Shown one piece after another: positions 16,012 through 23,975 of a stretch of 33,199 nt of DNA (within the stretch, counting starts at the first letter, position 1; each line of letters begins with the position of its first letter). This DNA comes from Lachnospiraceae bacterium (GTDB lineage Bacteria > Bacillota > Clostridia > Lachnospirales > Lachnospiraceae): NCBI GenBank assembly GCA_017479085.1, contig JAFVCQ010000063.1, positions 1 to 33,199 of the forward strand, in the 5' to 3' direction. Below the pieces are notes generated by a model that saw nothing but the letters and a program-made list of their open reading frames with translations, was not told the origin of the DNA and searched no databases. Made by a program: the position numbers and the translations under genes.

Positions 16012-16596
16012 ATGGAATTCAAGGGCATTACCAAGAGGCAGGAGGGAAAGTACATCACCCGGTATGATATTCTGTATGAGACGGTGGATCATAAGGAGAA
16101 GGTCTATGAGATGATCAGCCGGAATTCCAATCTGACCACGAGGCAGGAGCTGACAGAGCATCCGGCAGATGCAGTCGTTCTGATCCTGCATGACAGAACG
16201 GGGGAACGGTTGCTGTTGAACAGGGAATTCCGCATGGCATGCGGGGACTTTGTATATAATTTTCCGGCAGGACTGATTGAGCAGGGGGAGACCTTTGAGG
16301 AAGGGGCAAGGCGGGAGCTTCGGGAAGAAACGGGACTTACGCTGGTTCAGATTGACAGGATACTGCCCGAAAGCTTCAGTGCGGTGGGCTTCTCCAACGA
16401 AAAGAATGTCTGCGTAGTGGGTGTGGCAGACGGGGAATTTGCCCCCAGCGATTCGACAGTGGAAGAGATTGAGGCGGCATGGTATACAAAGAAGGAAGTA
16501 AGGGAACTCTTAGAGAAGGAATATTTTGCGGCCAGAACACAGGCATACTGTTATCTGTGGAGCAGTGCCGTTCATAAAGGAGGAGACAATGATTAA
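16012..16596 (+). CDS. Nudix hydrolase (ADP-ribose pyrophosphatase-like)
   Basis: A 194-residue protein with a complete Nudix box: Gly87, Glu93, then Arg101-Glu102 and Glu105-Glu106-x-Gly108, matching GX5EX7REUXEEXGU. The preceding FVYNFPAGLIEQGE is typical of the ADP-ribose pyrophosphatase branch, which splits ADP-ribose into AMP and ribose-5-phosphate. Exact substrate preference cannot be read. GAAGGAG precedes the ATG. It is the middle gene of an apparent three-gene operon: it lies 12 bases after the cyclase and overlaps the flavodiiron gene by 8 bases, so it is translationally coupled to the latter. Confidence 0.9.
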   Translation: MEFKGITKRQEGKYITRYDILYETVDHKEKVYEMISRNSNLTTRQELTEHPADAVVLILHDRTGERLLLNREFRMACGDFVYNFPAGLIEQGETFEEGARRELREETGLTLVQIDRILPESFSAVGFSNEKNVCVVGVADGEFAPSDSTVEEIEAAWYTKKEVRELLEKEYFAARTQAYCYLWSSAVHKGGDND

Positions 16597-17749
16597 AAAT
16601 GTGACAGAACATGTAATTTATGCAGGTGTGGATGACAAGGAGCTGGATTTATTTGAGGGACAGTATATCATTCCAAATGGGGTATCCTATAATTCGTATG
16701 TGATTCTGGACGAGAAGATTGCCATCATGGATATGGTGGATCATCGCGCAGATCAGGAATGGTTCCGGAATCTGGAAGAGGTATTAGACGGAAAGCAGCC
16801 GGATTACCTGATCATTTCCCATATAGAGCCGGATCACTCAGCGAATCTTTCGGAGGTGCTGAAGCGGTATCCGGATATCAAGCTTGTCTCTAATGCGAAG
16901 CTGTTCGGCATGCTGCCGAATTTCTTTGAGGTGCCGGTGGAGGATCGTCAGGTGGTTGTGAAAGAGAATGACACGCTGTCCCTCGGAGAGCATACGCTTC
17001 AGTTTATCATGGCTCCGATGGTTCACTGGCCGGAGGTCATGGTGACCTATGAGCAGAAGGATAAGATCTTATTTTCCGCAGATGGGTTTGGGAAGTTCGG
17101 TGCATTGGATACCGACGAGGACTGGGCCTGTGAGGCGAGACGGTATTATTTTAACATTGTGGGCAAATATGGCATGCCGGTTCAGACCCTGTTGAAGAAG
17201 GCGTCCGCTCTGGATATTCAGGTGATCTGTCCGCTGCATGGCCCGATTCTTTCTGAGAATCTGGAATATTACATCGGAAAATATCAGGTTTGGAGCAGCT
17301 ATGAACCGGAGGATAAGGGAGTATTTATCGCCTATGCCTCCCTGCATGGCAATACAGCTCAGGCGGCACAGGAGCTGGCAGAGCTGCTTCGTGCGAAGGG
17401 GGAGGAGAAGGTCAGCATCAGCGATCTGGCAAGAGAGGATATGGCGGAGGCGGTCGAGGATGCATTCCGCTATGACCGCCTTGTGGTAGCGGCACCGACG
17501 AATGATGGCGCAGTGATTCCGGTCATGGCTGATTTTCTGAAGCATTTGGAGATGAAGGCATATCAGAACCGCAAGGTGGCGATCATTGAGAATGGTTCGT
17601 GGGCACCGATGGCAGGGAAGATCATGCGGGAACAGCTTGAGAAGATGAAGGATATCACGATTCTGGACACGATGGTGACAATCTGCTCGACCGTAAAGGC
17701 AGCAGAGCGGGAGCAGCTCAACGCTCTGGCAGAGGAACTGCGGGGTTGA
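16589..17749 (+). CDS. Flavodiiron protein (FprA/NorV-type oxygen or NO reductase)
   Basis: This 386-residue protein has an N-terminal metallo-beta-lactamase-like diiron domain. Its ligands are visible as H78-I-E80-P-D82-H83, then MVHWPEVM, FSADGFGKFG and CPLHGPIL. The C-terminal flavodoxin domain begins at about residue 250 (FIAYASLHGNTAQAA, FMN loop). Such enzymes reduce O2 to water or NO to N2O and protect strict anaerobes. All usual diiron ligands are present. No rubredoxin or reductase is fused, so it needs an external electron donor. The start is the ATG at 16589, 3 bases after GGAGGAGA in the overlap with the Nudix gene (an upstream in-frame start would lie inside that gene). A terminator follows. 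Confidence 0.95.
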   Translation: MIKNVTEHVIYAGVDDKELDLFEGQYIIPNGVSYNSYVILDEKIAIMDMVDHRADQEWFRNLEEVLDGKQPDYLIISHIEPDHSANLSEVLKRYPDIKLVSNAKLFGMLPNFFEVPVEDRQVVVKENDTLSLGEHTLQFIMAPMVHWPEVMVTYEQKDKILFSADGFGKFGALDTDEDWACEARRYYFNIVGKYGMPVQTLLKKASALDIQVICPLHGPILSENLEYYIGKYQVWSSYEPEDKGVFIAYASLHGNTAQAAQELAELLRAKGEEKVSISDLAREDMAEAVEDAFRYDRLVVAAPTNDGAVIPVMADFLKHLEMKAYQNRKVAIIENGSWAPMAGKIMREQLEKMKDITILDTMVTICSTVKAAEREQLNALAEELRG

Positions 17750-17809
17750 TAGAACCGCCTCCTGTGTGCAATGAGTGGGGACAAGCCGGTCTGTGTCGTG
17801 AACAATAAG

Positions 17810-17843
17810 GAGATTCTGTTAAATAGACAGGATCTCTTTTTTT
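17810..17843 (+). terminator. Intrinsic terminator after the flavodiiron gene
   Basis: Stem GAGATTCTGT (17810-17819) with ACAGGATCTC (17827-17836), one G-T wobble, a 7-base loop and seven T (17837-17843). It ends the operon beginning at 14221. The rest of 17844-18019 is AT-rich with a repeated AAATTGTCT, but holds no gene that I can support. Confidence 0.85.
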
Positions 17844-18019
17844 ATGGAACTGTGTAGAACATGGGTGTAAAAACACAAGTAAAATGCCCATAAAGTAAGG
17901 TGATACAAGGCTGATAACCTTTTCAGAAAATTGTCTGATTTACAGGCGAAATTGTCTTTTTTTATCGTTTTCTGTTTGTTTTTTAATGGTTTGACAGCCG
18001 GTTTTTGAATACGTTTTCA

Positions 18020-18038
18020 TCAATTCATGTTGAATTGA
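18020..18038. promoter_or_regulatory. Inverted repeat, probable operator of the transporter/radical-SAM operon
   Basis: TCAATTCA-TGT-TGAATTGA is a perfect 8-base inverted repeat around a 3-base centre. It overlaps the -35 box of the operon promoter, so a bound protein would block RNA polymerase. No regulator gene lies within the operon. Confidence 0.5.
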
Positions 18039-18058
18039 CAGTGAAAATAAGATATATT
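18030..18058 (+). promoter_or_regulatory. Promoter of the transporter/radical-SAM operon
   Basis: TTGAAT (18030-18035), a 17-base spacer and TATATT (18053-18058), 38 bases before the first start codon. The -35 box overlaps an inverted repeat. A perfect TTGACA at 18035-18040 has no -10 box at a suitable distance. Confidence 0.55.
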
Positions 18059-18096
18059 TCATGGCAGAAAACCGAGAGAAAGGATAGGGAAACAAG

Positions 18097-19203
18097 ATGA
18101 AAAAACGATTATTTTTAGGGTTACTGCTGGTATTTGCATTGTCAGTTTTTACAATCGGATGTGGTTCGGACGACAGTGCAGGCGATAATACAGAGGCCGT
18201 GCAGGAGGATACGACCGCAGCAGAGACAGAGACCGATGACACAGAGGCTTCGGAGGATACGGAAGCTTCAGTGGATGAAGAGGCGTTTCCACAGACCGAT
18301 CCGAATGAGGAGGTGACCATCCGGATTGCCAGACAGCCTAGTATTTATGTGGCTTGGTGGGCGGACGCACTGGGATATCTGGAGGAAGCATTCAAGGATT
18401 ATAATGTGAAAATTGAGTTCACGGAGTTCACGCTTGGGCCTCCGATCATAGAGGCAATGGCATCAGGTGAGATTGACATTGGATTCATGGGCGATCTTCC
18501 GGCTTATGCGGGTCTTCTGAACGGTGGTACTTATACAATTGTTGGAAAGTATTCCCAGGATACTGCGAAGCAGTTGATTGTCAGAACGGATGCAGGAATT
18601 GATTCGCTGGCAGATCTGAAGGGGAAGAAGATTGCGGTTCCGTTTGGAAGCAATATACAGCCGCTGGCAGAATTGTACTTAGAGGCCGCCGGTCTGACCG
18701 ATAATGATGTAGAATTGATCAATCTTTCCTTTGCCGATATCAACACAAGTATTTTAAATGGTGATATTGATGCAGGTGTCACAGGTGAGCCGAATGTATC
18801 AAAAATCTTAAATAACGGCGGTGACAGTGTGAAGACCTTAGAGACAGCAGATGGCTATAAACTGTATGTGAGTCCGATCATCGTTGAGAATGAATTCCTT
18901 GAGAAGTATCCGGATATTACGGCCAAATTCTTAGAGGCATTGGACAAGGCAGGACAGTGGGCAGAGGAGAATCCGGAGGATGCGATACAGGCGATCGTGG
19001 ATGCAGAGGGATTAGAGTATGATGATGTGGCCGCATTGGTCAGCAATTCAAAGTCATTCCGTCCATATATCACAGAGGATGAGCTGCAGGCCTTGCGGGA
19101 TGGTGCAGATCAGGCTTTGAAGTTTGAACTGATCACATCCGAGCTGAATGTGGATGATTATATTGATCTGAAGTATGCAGAGGCTGCCGGATTAGGAGAA
19201 TAA
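18097..19203 (+). CDS. ABC transporter substrate-binding lipoprotein (NitT/TauT/SsuA type)
   Basis: A 368-residue lipoprotein with signal KKRLFLGLLLVFALSVFTIGC (lipobox TIGC) and an acidic Thr/Glu-rich linker. A two-lobed binding domain of the NMT1/SsuA type follows: TIRIARQPSIYVAWWADALG, FTLGPPIIEAMASGEIDIGF, ADLKGKKIAVPFGSNIQPLAELYL, INTSILNGDIDAG. Relatives bind nitrate, taurine, alkanesulfonates or thiamine precursors; the ligand cannot be read from the sequence. It is the first gene of an eight-gene operon, with its own promoter and a candidate operator. It is followed by a strong stem-loop (19217-19255) that probably keeps its mRNA level above that of the membrane components. Confidence 0.92.
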   Translation: MKKRLFLGLLLVFALSVFTIGCGSDDSAGDNTEAVQEDTTAAETETDDTEASEDTEASVDEEAFPQTDPNEEVTIRIARQPSIYVAWWADALGYLEEAFKDYNVKIEFTEFTLGPPIIEAMASGEIDIGFMGDLPAYAGLLNGGTYTIVGKYSQDTAKQLIVRTDAGIDSLADLKGKKIAVPFGSNIQPLAELYLEAAGLTDNDVELINLSFADINTSILNGDIDAGVTGEPNVSKILNNGGDSVKTLETADGYKLYVSPIIVENEFLEKYPDITAKFLEALDKAGQWAEENPEDAIQAIVDAEGLEYDDVAALVSNSKSFRPYITEDELQALRDGADQALKFELITSELNVDDYIDLKYAEAAGLGE

Positions 19204-19216
19204 TATTGGATAAGTG

Positions 19217-19255
19217 GATTGCCAGACGGTGCGGATAACAATGCGTCTGGCAATC
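19217..19255 (+). other. Intercistronic stem-loop between binding-protein and permease genes
   Basis: A perfect 12-base stem GATTGCCAGACG (19217-19228) with CGTCTGGCAATC (19244-19255) and a 15-base loop. No T run follows, so it is more likely an mRNA-stabilising or partial-attenuation element than a full terminator, as often seen after binding-protein genes. Confidence 0.75.
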
Positions 19256-19295
19256 TATATATTAGAAAAGGATGATAAGGAATGGATGTGGGAAA

Positions 19296-20078
19296 ATGAG
19301 TACAAAGAAGGAAAATGCACTCGTAAGGGCACAGACGATCGTGGGTGCGGCAATTATTCCGGTATTTGTCATTGGATACTGGGTGGTTTGCAGCAAAAAA
19401 GGAATACTAAATACAACGATACTGACCAGTCCGGAGCAGCTTGTGGCACGGTTTCTAAAAATGTTTTCGGATGGAAGCCTGTGGAAGAATATTTTTTCCA
19501 GTACGAGAAGGGTATTAGAGGGCTTTACGATCGGTGCGTTTTTAGGACTTGTCATTGGTTCTCTGGTGGGGCTGTTCAAACCGATTCGGATCTTACTGTC
19601 AGCGGTCATTTCCATTTTGAGACCAATACCGCCCATTTCGATGATACCATTTTTTATTTTATGGTTAGGAATTGGTGAGGAATCAAAGTTAACGATCATT
19701 GCGATCGGAAGCTTCTGGTCTGTGCTGTTAAATACGATACAGGGCTTTCAGGATACCGACCCGAATCTGGTGGAAGTGGCCGATGTATTTGGAAAGAGCA
19801 AGGCGGTGATTCTGTTTAAGATCGTATTGCCCTCTGCGATTCCGTCGGTGTTTACCGGTTTGCGGTTAGGCATGAGCCATGCGTGGACCGCTGTGGTCAC
19901 CGCAGAGATGATCGCAGCATCTTCGGGTGTGGGGTATATGATTCAATATGCGAGAGAGCTGTCTCAGCCGGATTTGTTACTGTTGGGAATTGTATGTATT
20001 GGAATCATCGGTTTGATCATTGATACCGTGGTAATGTTTATTCAGAAGAAGGTAGTGTATTGGAGAACGATCGAATAG
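19296..20078 (+). CDS. ABC transporter permease (SsuC/TauC type)
   Basis: About 260 residues with six predicted membrane helices (for example AAIIPVFVIGYWVVC, FLGLVIGSLVGLF, LLGIVCIGIIGLIIDTVVMF). The BPD_transp_1 cytoplasmic loop contacting the ATPase is ADVFGKSKAVILFKIVLPSA with IPSVFTGLRLGMSHAW. It forms the membrane channel for the importer. The start is uncertain: the ATG at 19296 follows a weak GGATGTGGG, while an in-frame ATG at 19272 abuts AAAAGG too closely. It lies 12 bases before the ATPase gene. Confidence 0.9.
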   Translation: MSTKKENALVRAQTIVGAAIIPVFVIGYWVVCSKKGILNTTILTSPEQLVARFLKMFSDGSLWKNIFSSTRRVLEGFTIGAFLGLVIGSLVGLFKPIRILLSAVISILRPIPPISMIPFFILWLGIGEESKLTIIAIGSFWSVLLNTIQGFQDTDPNLVEVADVFGKSKAVILFKIVLPSAIPSVFTGLRLGMSHAWTAVVTAEMIAASSGVGYMIQYARELSQPDLLLLGIVCIGIIGLIIDTVVMFIQKKVVYWRTIE

Positions 20079-20090
20079 GAGGGCGTTGGA

Positions 20091-20861
20091 ATGGGGTTAT
20101 CGGTTAAGAATGTAAAGCGTGTCTTTTCTATCAACCAGAATGATTTAGAGGTATTAAAGGATATTAATCTGGAAATCAGGGACGGTGAGATTATAAGCAT
20201 TGTCGGGGGTAGTGGCTGCGGTAAAAGCACATTGCTAAAGCTCATTGCCGGACTGGATCGTCCAACGGGTGGAGAGATCCGGTTAGATGATAAGCCGATT
20301 GTAAAGCCGGATCCCCAAAATATTGGTATGATCTTTCAGGAGGCAAGATTATTTCCGTGGAGTACGGTAGAAAAAAACATTGAATTTGGGATGACGGATA
20401 AGCTCTCCAAAGAAGAAAAGGCAGAACGCGTGAAGGAGCATATTGAACTGGTTGGACTGACAGGCTTTGAAAAAGCGCTTCCGGCACAACTGTCCGGAGG
20501 TATGAAGCAGAGGGTGAGTATTGCCAGAGGACTGATCAATCGTCCAAGACTGCTGCTCTTAGATGAACCCTTCGGTGCATTGGATGCCTTTACAAAAATG
20601 AATCTGCAGCAGGAGGTTTTGCGCATCTGGGAAAGGGAGCATATGACCCTGATTCTGGTGACCCATGATATAGATGAGGCAATCTATCTGGGGGACAGAG
20701 TGGTGGTTATGTCTCCGAAGCCCGGCGTGGTCAAGAAGATCTTTTCCGTTGAGCTATCAAGGGAAAGGGATCGTACAAGTGCTGATTTTGCAGCTTACAG
20801 AAGGAAGGTTTTTGATGAATTCTTTGAGCGCAAAGAGGTGGATACGGATTATTCAATCTAA
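20091..20861 (+). CDS. ABC transporter ATP-binding protein (SsuB/TauB type)
   Basis: A 256-residue ATPase with Walker [10 protein letters not shown] (residues 39-47), Q-loop [13 protein letters not shown], signature [15 protein letters not shown], Walker [14 protein letters not shown] and switch VTHDIDEA. The FPW after the Q-loop and the length are typical of nitrate/sulfonate importers. AGGAGGG lies 8 bases before the ATG. It powers the permease encoded just upstream and is followed after 36 bases by the first radical-SAM-like gene, linking uptake to that enzyme. Confidence 0.95.
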   Translation: MGLSVKNVKRVFSINQNDLEVLKDINLEIRDGEIISIVGGSGCGKSTLLKLIAGLDRPTGGEIRLDDKPIVKPDPQNIGMIFQEARLFPWSTVEKNIEFGMTDKLSKEEKAERVKEHIELVGLTGFEKALPAQLSGGMKQRVSIARGLINRPRLLLLDEPFGALDAFTKMNLQQEVLRIWEREHMTLILVTHDIDEAIYLGDRVVVMSPKPGVVKKIFSVELSRERDRTSADFAAYRRKVFDEFFERKEVDTDYSI

Positions 20862-20897
20862 TAGAATATACATATTTTTTAATGGGAGGAAAAGCAG

Positions 20898-22085
20898 ATG
20901 GCAAAGGAAATCAACAAAGAATTGTACAAAGAAATCCAGTTGAAAAATGAATTACTGGTAGAGGGTGTGAGTTTTGAACCGGATATTTTTCAACATGCAT
21001 CCCTTGGCGATAAGGTGTCGGAACAGGTAAATGCCATGTTTAACAGTGATAAGGAAGCGCATGTGGACAATGAATTTCCTGCATGTATCATTTCGCCAAA
21101 GGGACATTATCGTATTCAGCTTCGATGGATTCGGAAAAGTCCATACAAGTTGAACTATGAGGATGGCAGATATTTGATCCGGAAGGGACATGAGATCATA
21201 TTAGACCCTGTCGTTTTTTCCAAAAGACCGGATTACTATAACAAAAAGACATCGGATGGCGCATGGATGCGAACGGTGGCGCAGGATAATGGACATGGTG
21301 TCATCTTCATCCCATACAGCAATGAATGTGCCCTGAAGGACAGCGGAAAGGACTGCCTGTTTTGTAATATCAATGCCACCAGGGCATTGTATGCGGAAAA
21401 GGAATGTATCGCATGGAAGACAGCGGATCAGATCGCTGAAACCGTGAAGGAATGTTACGGTGACGGTTATGAGCATCTGACGATCAGCGGTGGATTCATT
21501 CCGGAGCGCCGTGAGGTGGACTATTACGTGGATGTGGCAGAGTCCATTACAGAGACACTTGGAAAGGACAGCTTTAACGGTACAGCCTGTGTGGGTGCAC
21601 CTCTGGATTTTTCCGTGTTTGAGAAGTATAAAGAGGCAGGCTTCAGCACCATCGCAACCAATCTGGAGATCTGGGATGAGGGTCTGTTCGACCTCATCTG
21701 TCCGGGAAAAAAGGATTTCTGTGGCGGCAGACAAAACTGGCTGGACGCACTCGATGAAGAATTACGTGTCTTTGGAAAACACAAGGTGCGCTCTGCCTTT
21801 GTGGCAGGTATTGAGCCGAAACCGTCCCTGTTGGAGGGGGTGCAGCACTTAATTGAAAAAGGAGTGATCGCTCTCCCGAATCAGTGGTATGTAAATGTCG
21901 GATCTGCATTGGAAGGTTGCCGGACACCGGAGCCTGAATGGCACTGGGATGTGTATGAAAAGACGGTTGGCTGGTACAGAAAAAATGGTGTGACCTGGGA
22001 TGAGTTTCGCAATGCCACAGCCGCATCCAGCACGGTGCTTCACGATCTGTTCCGTCTGTATGAGGACATTCCTCTAATGGCTTAA
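20898..22085 (+). CDS. Radical-SAM-like protein with CX8CX2C motif (paralogue 1 of the operon)
   Basis: A 395-residue soluble protein. The likely [4Fe-4S] site is Cys144, Cys153 and Cys156 (ECALKDSGKDCLFCN), i.e. CX8CX2C instead of the usual CX3CX2C. Downstream features fit a radical-SAM barrel: EHLTISGGFIPE (position of the GGE-like SAM motif), GAPLDFSVFEKYKEAG, TIATNLEIWDEGLFDLICPG and VRSAFVAGIEP. The N-terminal 130 residues (HYRIQLRWIRKSPYKLNY, RPDYYNKKTSDG) look like a separate domain. It shares the YN-K-S-G block and the ICPGK...G...W block with the protein at 23976-25250, so the two are divergent paralogues. GGGAGG precedes the ATG. The reaction is unknown. Confidence 0.8.
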   Translation: MAKEINKELYKEIQLKNELLVEGVSFEPDIFQHASLGDKVSEQVNAMFNSDKEAHVDNEFPACIISPKGHYRIQLRWIRKSPYKLNYEDGRYLIRKGHEIILDPVVFSKRPDYYNKKTSDGAWMRTVAQDNGHGVIFIPYSNECALKDSGKDCLFCNINATRALYAEKECIAWKTADQIAETVKECYGDGYEHLTISGGFIPERREVDYYVDVAESITETLGKDSFNGTACVGAPLDFSVFEKYKEAGFSTIATNLEIWDEGLFDLICPGKKDFCGGRQNWLDALDEELRVFGKHKVRSAFVAGIEPKPSLLEGVQHLIEKGVIALPNQWYVNVGSALEGCRTPEPEWHWDVYEKTVGWYRKNGVTWDEFRNATAASSTVLHDLFRLYEDIPLMA

Positions 22086-22137
22086 CCTGTACAGTGTTGT
22101 ATCGGAACAATGAGAATTCAGCATAGAAGGAGAAGAT

Positions 22138-23184
22138 ATGATAAAGGATCCGGTTGTCTTTGTGACAGATGATTTTTTATTAAAGGACAATTTTGAACTG
22201 CTGACGGAAAAATTGCTGCAGCGGGGAATTCGTGTGATTACAGGTCCGCCCACCATTCCGGGAGGGAAAAAAGAATACGCACAAGAGGAAATTCTGCAGT
22301 TTTTTCAGGATGTGGATGTGGTGATGGGATGTCCAAGAACAATTGCTAACAGACGGTTTTTAGAGAACTGCAGACATATTCTGGGTATTGTATACCCGGG
22401 AATCGGAGTGGAGACTCTGGATGTACAGACAGCGACTGAGAATGGGATCGCAGTGGGATTTGGGCCGATTCCCGAGAATTTTATAAGTGTCGCAGAGTTT
22501 GCGGTCGCATTGATTCTGATGTCGGTTCATCGCATGTTAAGTGGTGTCTATGCAACCTATGGAAAGGCACAGTGGCATAGGGACCGGTCGAATCCGGCAG
22601 GTGCCATATATAAAAAGAAAATCGGTTTTTTGGGATTTGGAAGAATTGGCAGGGCCGTGGCAGAAAGATTACAGCACTTTGATGTGGAAATGCTGGCGTA
22701 TAGCCCTTCCCTGACGAAAGCAAATGTGCCGGATTATATACAGGTGTGTACGAAGGAGGAGGTCATCCGGAAATCGGATGTTCTCGGATTGTATGTGGTG
22801 ATTAATGACGACACGAGAAATATGATAAACAGGGATACCTTAGCGATGATGAAACCAACTGCATATTTGATCAATATTGCCAGAGGAGAGGCGGTCAACG
22901 AGGAGGATCTGTATGAGGCGTTAAAAAATGGTGTCATAGCGGGTGCGGCATTGGATACCTATCAGCATGAGCCTCTGCCGCCAGACAGCGGCCTCAGAAT
23001 GTTGGACAATGTGATTCTGACACCACATATTGCAGCATCCACACGGGATCAGTTCTATGCAAGTCTGCAGGCTGAGTTTGATAATATTGTGGATATCTTA
23101 GAGGGACGTCTCCCGCGTTACTGCAAGAATCCGGAGGTGGAGCGGGCATTTTTTGACAGATATGAGTTGAGAAATTCAATTTAG
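22138..23184 (+). CDS. D-isomer-specific 2-hydroxyacid dehydrogenase
   Basis: The 348-residue protein has the split two-domain architecture of the family. The NAD-binding motif is GFLGFGRIGRAVAERL (GxGxxG). The catalytic trio is visible as Arg in NIARGEAVNEEDL, Glu in LDTYQHEPLP and His in ILTPHIAAST. It would interconvert a 2-hydroxyacid and a 2-oxoacid with NAD(P)H. The substrate is not readable, but the setting in the transporter/radical-SAM operon suggests it acts on a product or precursor of that pathway. AGAAGGAG precedes the ATG; 52 bases separate it from the gene before. Confidence 0.93.
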   Translation: MIKDPVVFVTDDFLLKDNFELLTEKLLQRGIRVITGPPTIPGGKKEYAQEEILQFFQDVDVVMGCPRTIANRRFLENCRHILGIVYPGIGVETLDVQTATENGIAVGFGPIPENFISVAEFAVALILMSVHRMLSGVYATYGKAQWHRDRSNPAGAIYKKKIGFLGFGRIGRAVAERLQHFDVEMLAYSPSLTKANVPDYIQVCTKEEVIRKSDVLGLYVVINDDTRNMINRDTLAMMKPTAYLINIARGEAVNEEDLYEALKNGVIAGAALDTYQHEPLPPDSGLRMLDNVILTPHIAASTRDQFYASLQAEFDNIVDILEGRLPRYCKNPEVERAFFDRYELRNSI

Positions 23185-23249
23185 TAACCAGAGCATCCGT
23201 TGTTGGCAGTTTGCGCTGTACTGGTACAGAGATAAGGAGAGAAGATATT

Positions 23250-23897
23250 ATGGAAATTACATTTGTAACAGATTATGTTTGTCCGTTTTGTATTGTAGGG
23301 AAGGAGCTTTTGGAGCGGGCGATTGACAGGTTAGGACTGGATGTTCAGGTGACGCATCATCCGATTGAACTGACGGAGGAGCCTGAGCCGAGAGTAGATA
23401 CATACCACGACGAAAAAAGGCGTGAGCGGTATAAGAAACTGGTGGAGCCGGGCAAAGCATTGGGATTAGATTTGAAGATACCGCCCAATATTATTCCAAG
23501 ACCTTATTCCAGACTGGCGCATGAGGGATGGTTTTATGCAAAAGAGCATGGAGCCGGTAAGCTTTACAGCGATCTGGTCTACAAAGCATATTTTATAGAC
23601 GAAGAGGATATTGGGGAGCTGTCCGTGCTGGCGGATATTGCCGGGAAGGCGGGACTAAATGCAGACGAGTTCAGGCAGGCATTAGAAGAGGGAACCTACA
23701 AAAAGGTACAGAGGGATGCGGTCAAATATGCAAAAGAGGATCTGAAGGTGACCTCGCTTCCAACCTTAGTGATCAATGGAAAAAAGATTAATTTTCAGGA
23801 ATATACGATAGATGAGGCGGTTCGCATACTGCAGAATGGGGAACACACGACTTCGAAGGCAGGGGAGTCCTGCAGTATAGATGGATGCTGCAGCTAA
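23250..23897 (+). CDS. DsbA/FrnE-family thiol oxidoreductase with Cys-rich tail
   Basis: A 215-residue thioredoxin-fold protein of the DsbA (FrnE/HCCA isomerase-like) family. The active-site CPFC is Cys11-Pro-Phe-Cys14. The cis-Pro loop is VTSLPTLVING, and a helical insert (residues about 55-150) contains PYSRLAHEGWFYAKEHG. There is no signal peptide, so it acts in the cytoplasm, unlike classical DsbA. An extra C-terminal tail, CSIDGCCS, adds three cysteines and may bind a metal or act as a resolving thiol. GGAGAG precedes the ATG at 23250; an earlier in-frame ATG at 23211 has no ribosome site. A sulfur- or metal-handling role in the operon is my inference. Confidence 0.88.
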   Translation: MEITFVTDYVCPFCIVGKELLERAIDRLGLDVQVTHHPIELTEEPEPRVDTYHDEKRRERYKKLVEPGKALGLDLKIPPNIIPRPYSRLAHEGWFYAKEHGAGKLYSDLVYKAYFIDEEDIGELSVLADIAGKAGLNADEFRQALEEGTYKKVQRDAVKYAKEDLKVTSLPTLVINGKKINFQEYTIDEAVRILQNGEHTTSKAGESCSIDGCCS

Positions 23898-23975
23898 ATT
23901 ACTTTCGTTCGCGGGTATAAAAAGGTATCCTTTTAAAATGCGATGGAACGGATAAAGGAAACGGGAGGCGTTGTG

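Noticed and set aside
17922-17958. Repeated AAATTGTCT in the AT-rich gap before the binding-protein gene as an operator pair
   Set aside because: It lies over 50 bases upstream of the supported promoter and is not palindromic; no support beyond the short repeat.
19214-19678. Plus-strand open frame of 154 codons between binding protein and permease
   Set aside because: It is an out-of-frame reading of the permease gene and the stem-loop; its composition is unlike a real protein.
22087-23229. Palindromes CTGTACAG (22087-22094) and CTGTAC-TG-GTACAG (23216-23229) in two gaps of the operon as shared control sites
   Set aside because: They are short, differ in spacing and lie inside a transcript without a nearby promoter; chance is likely.
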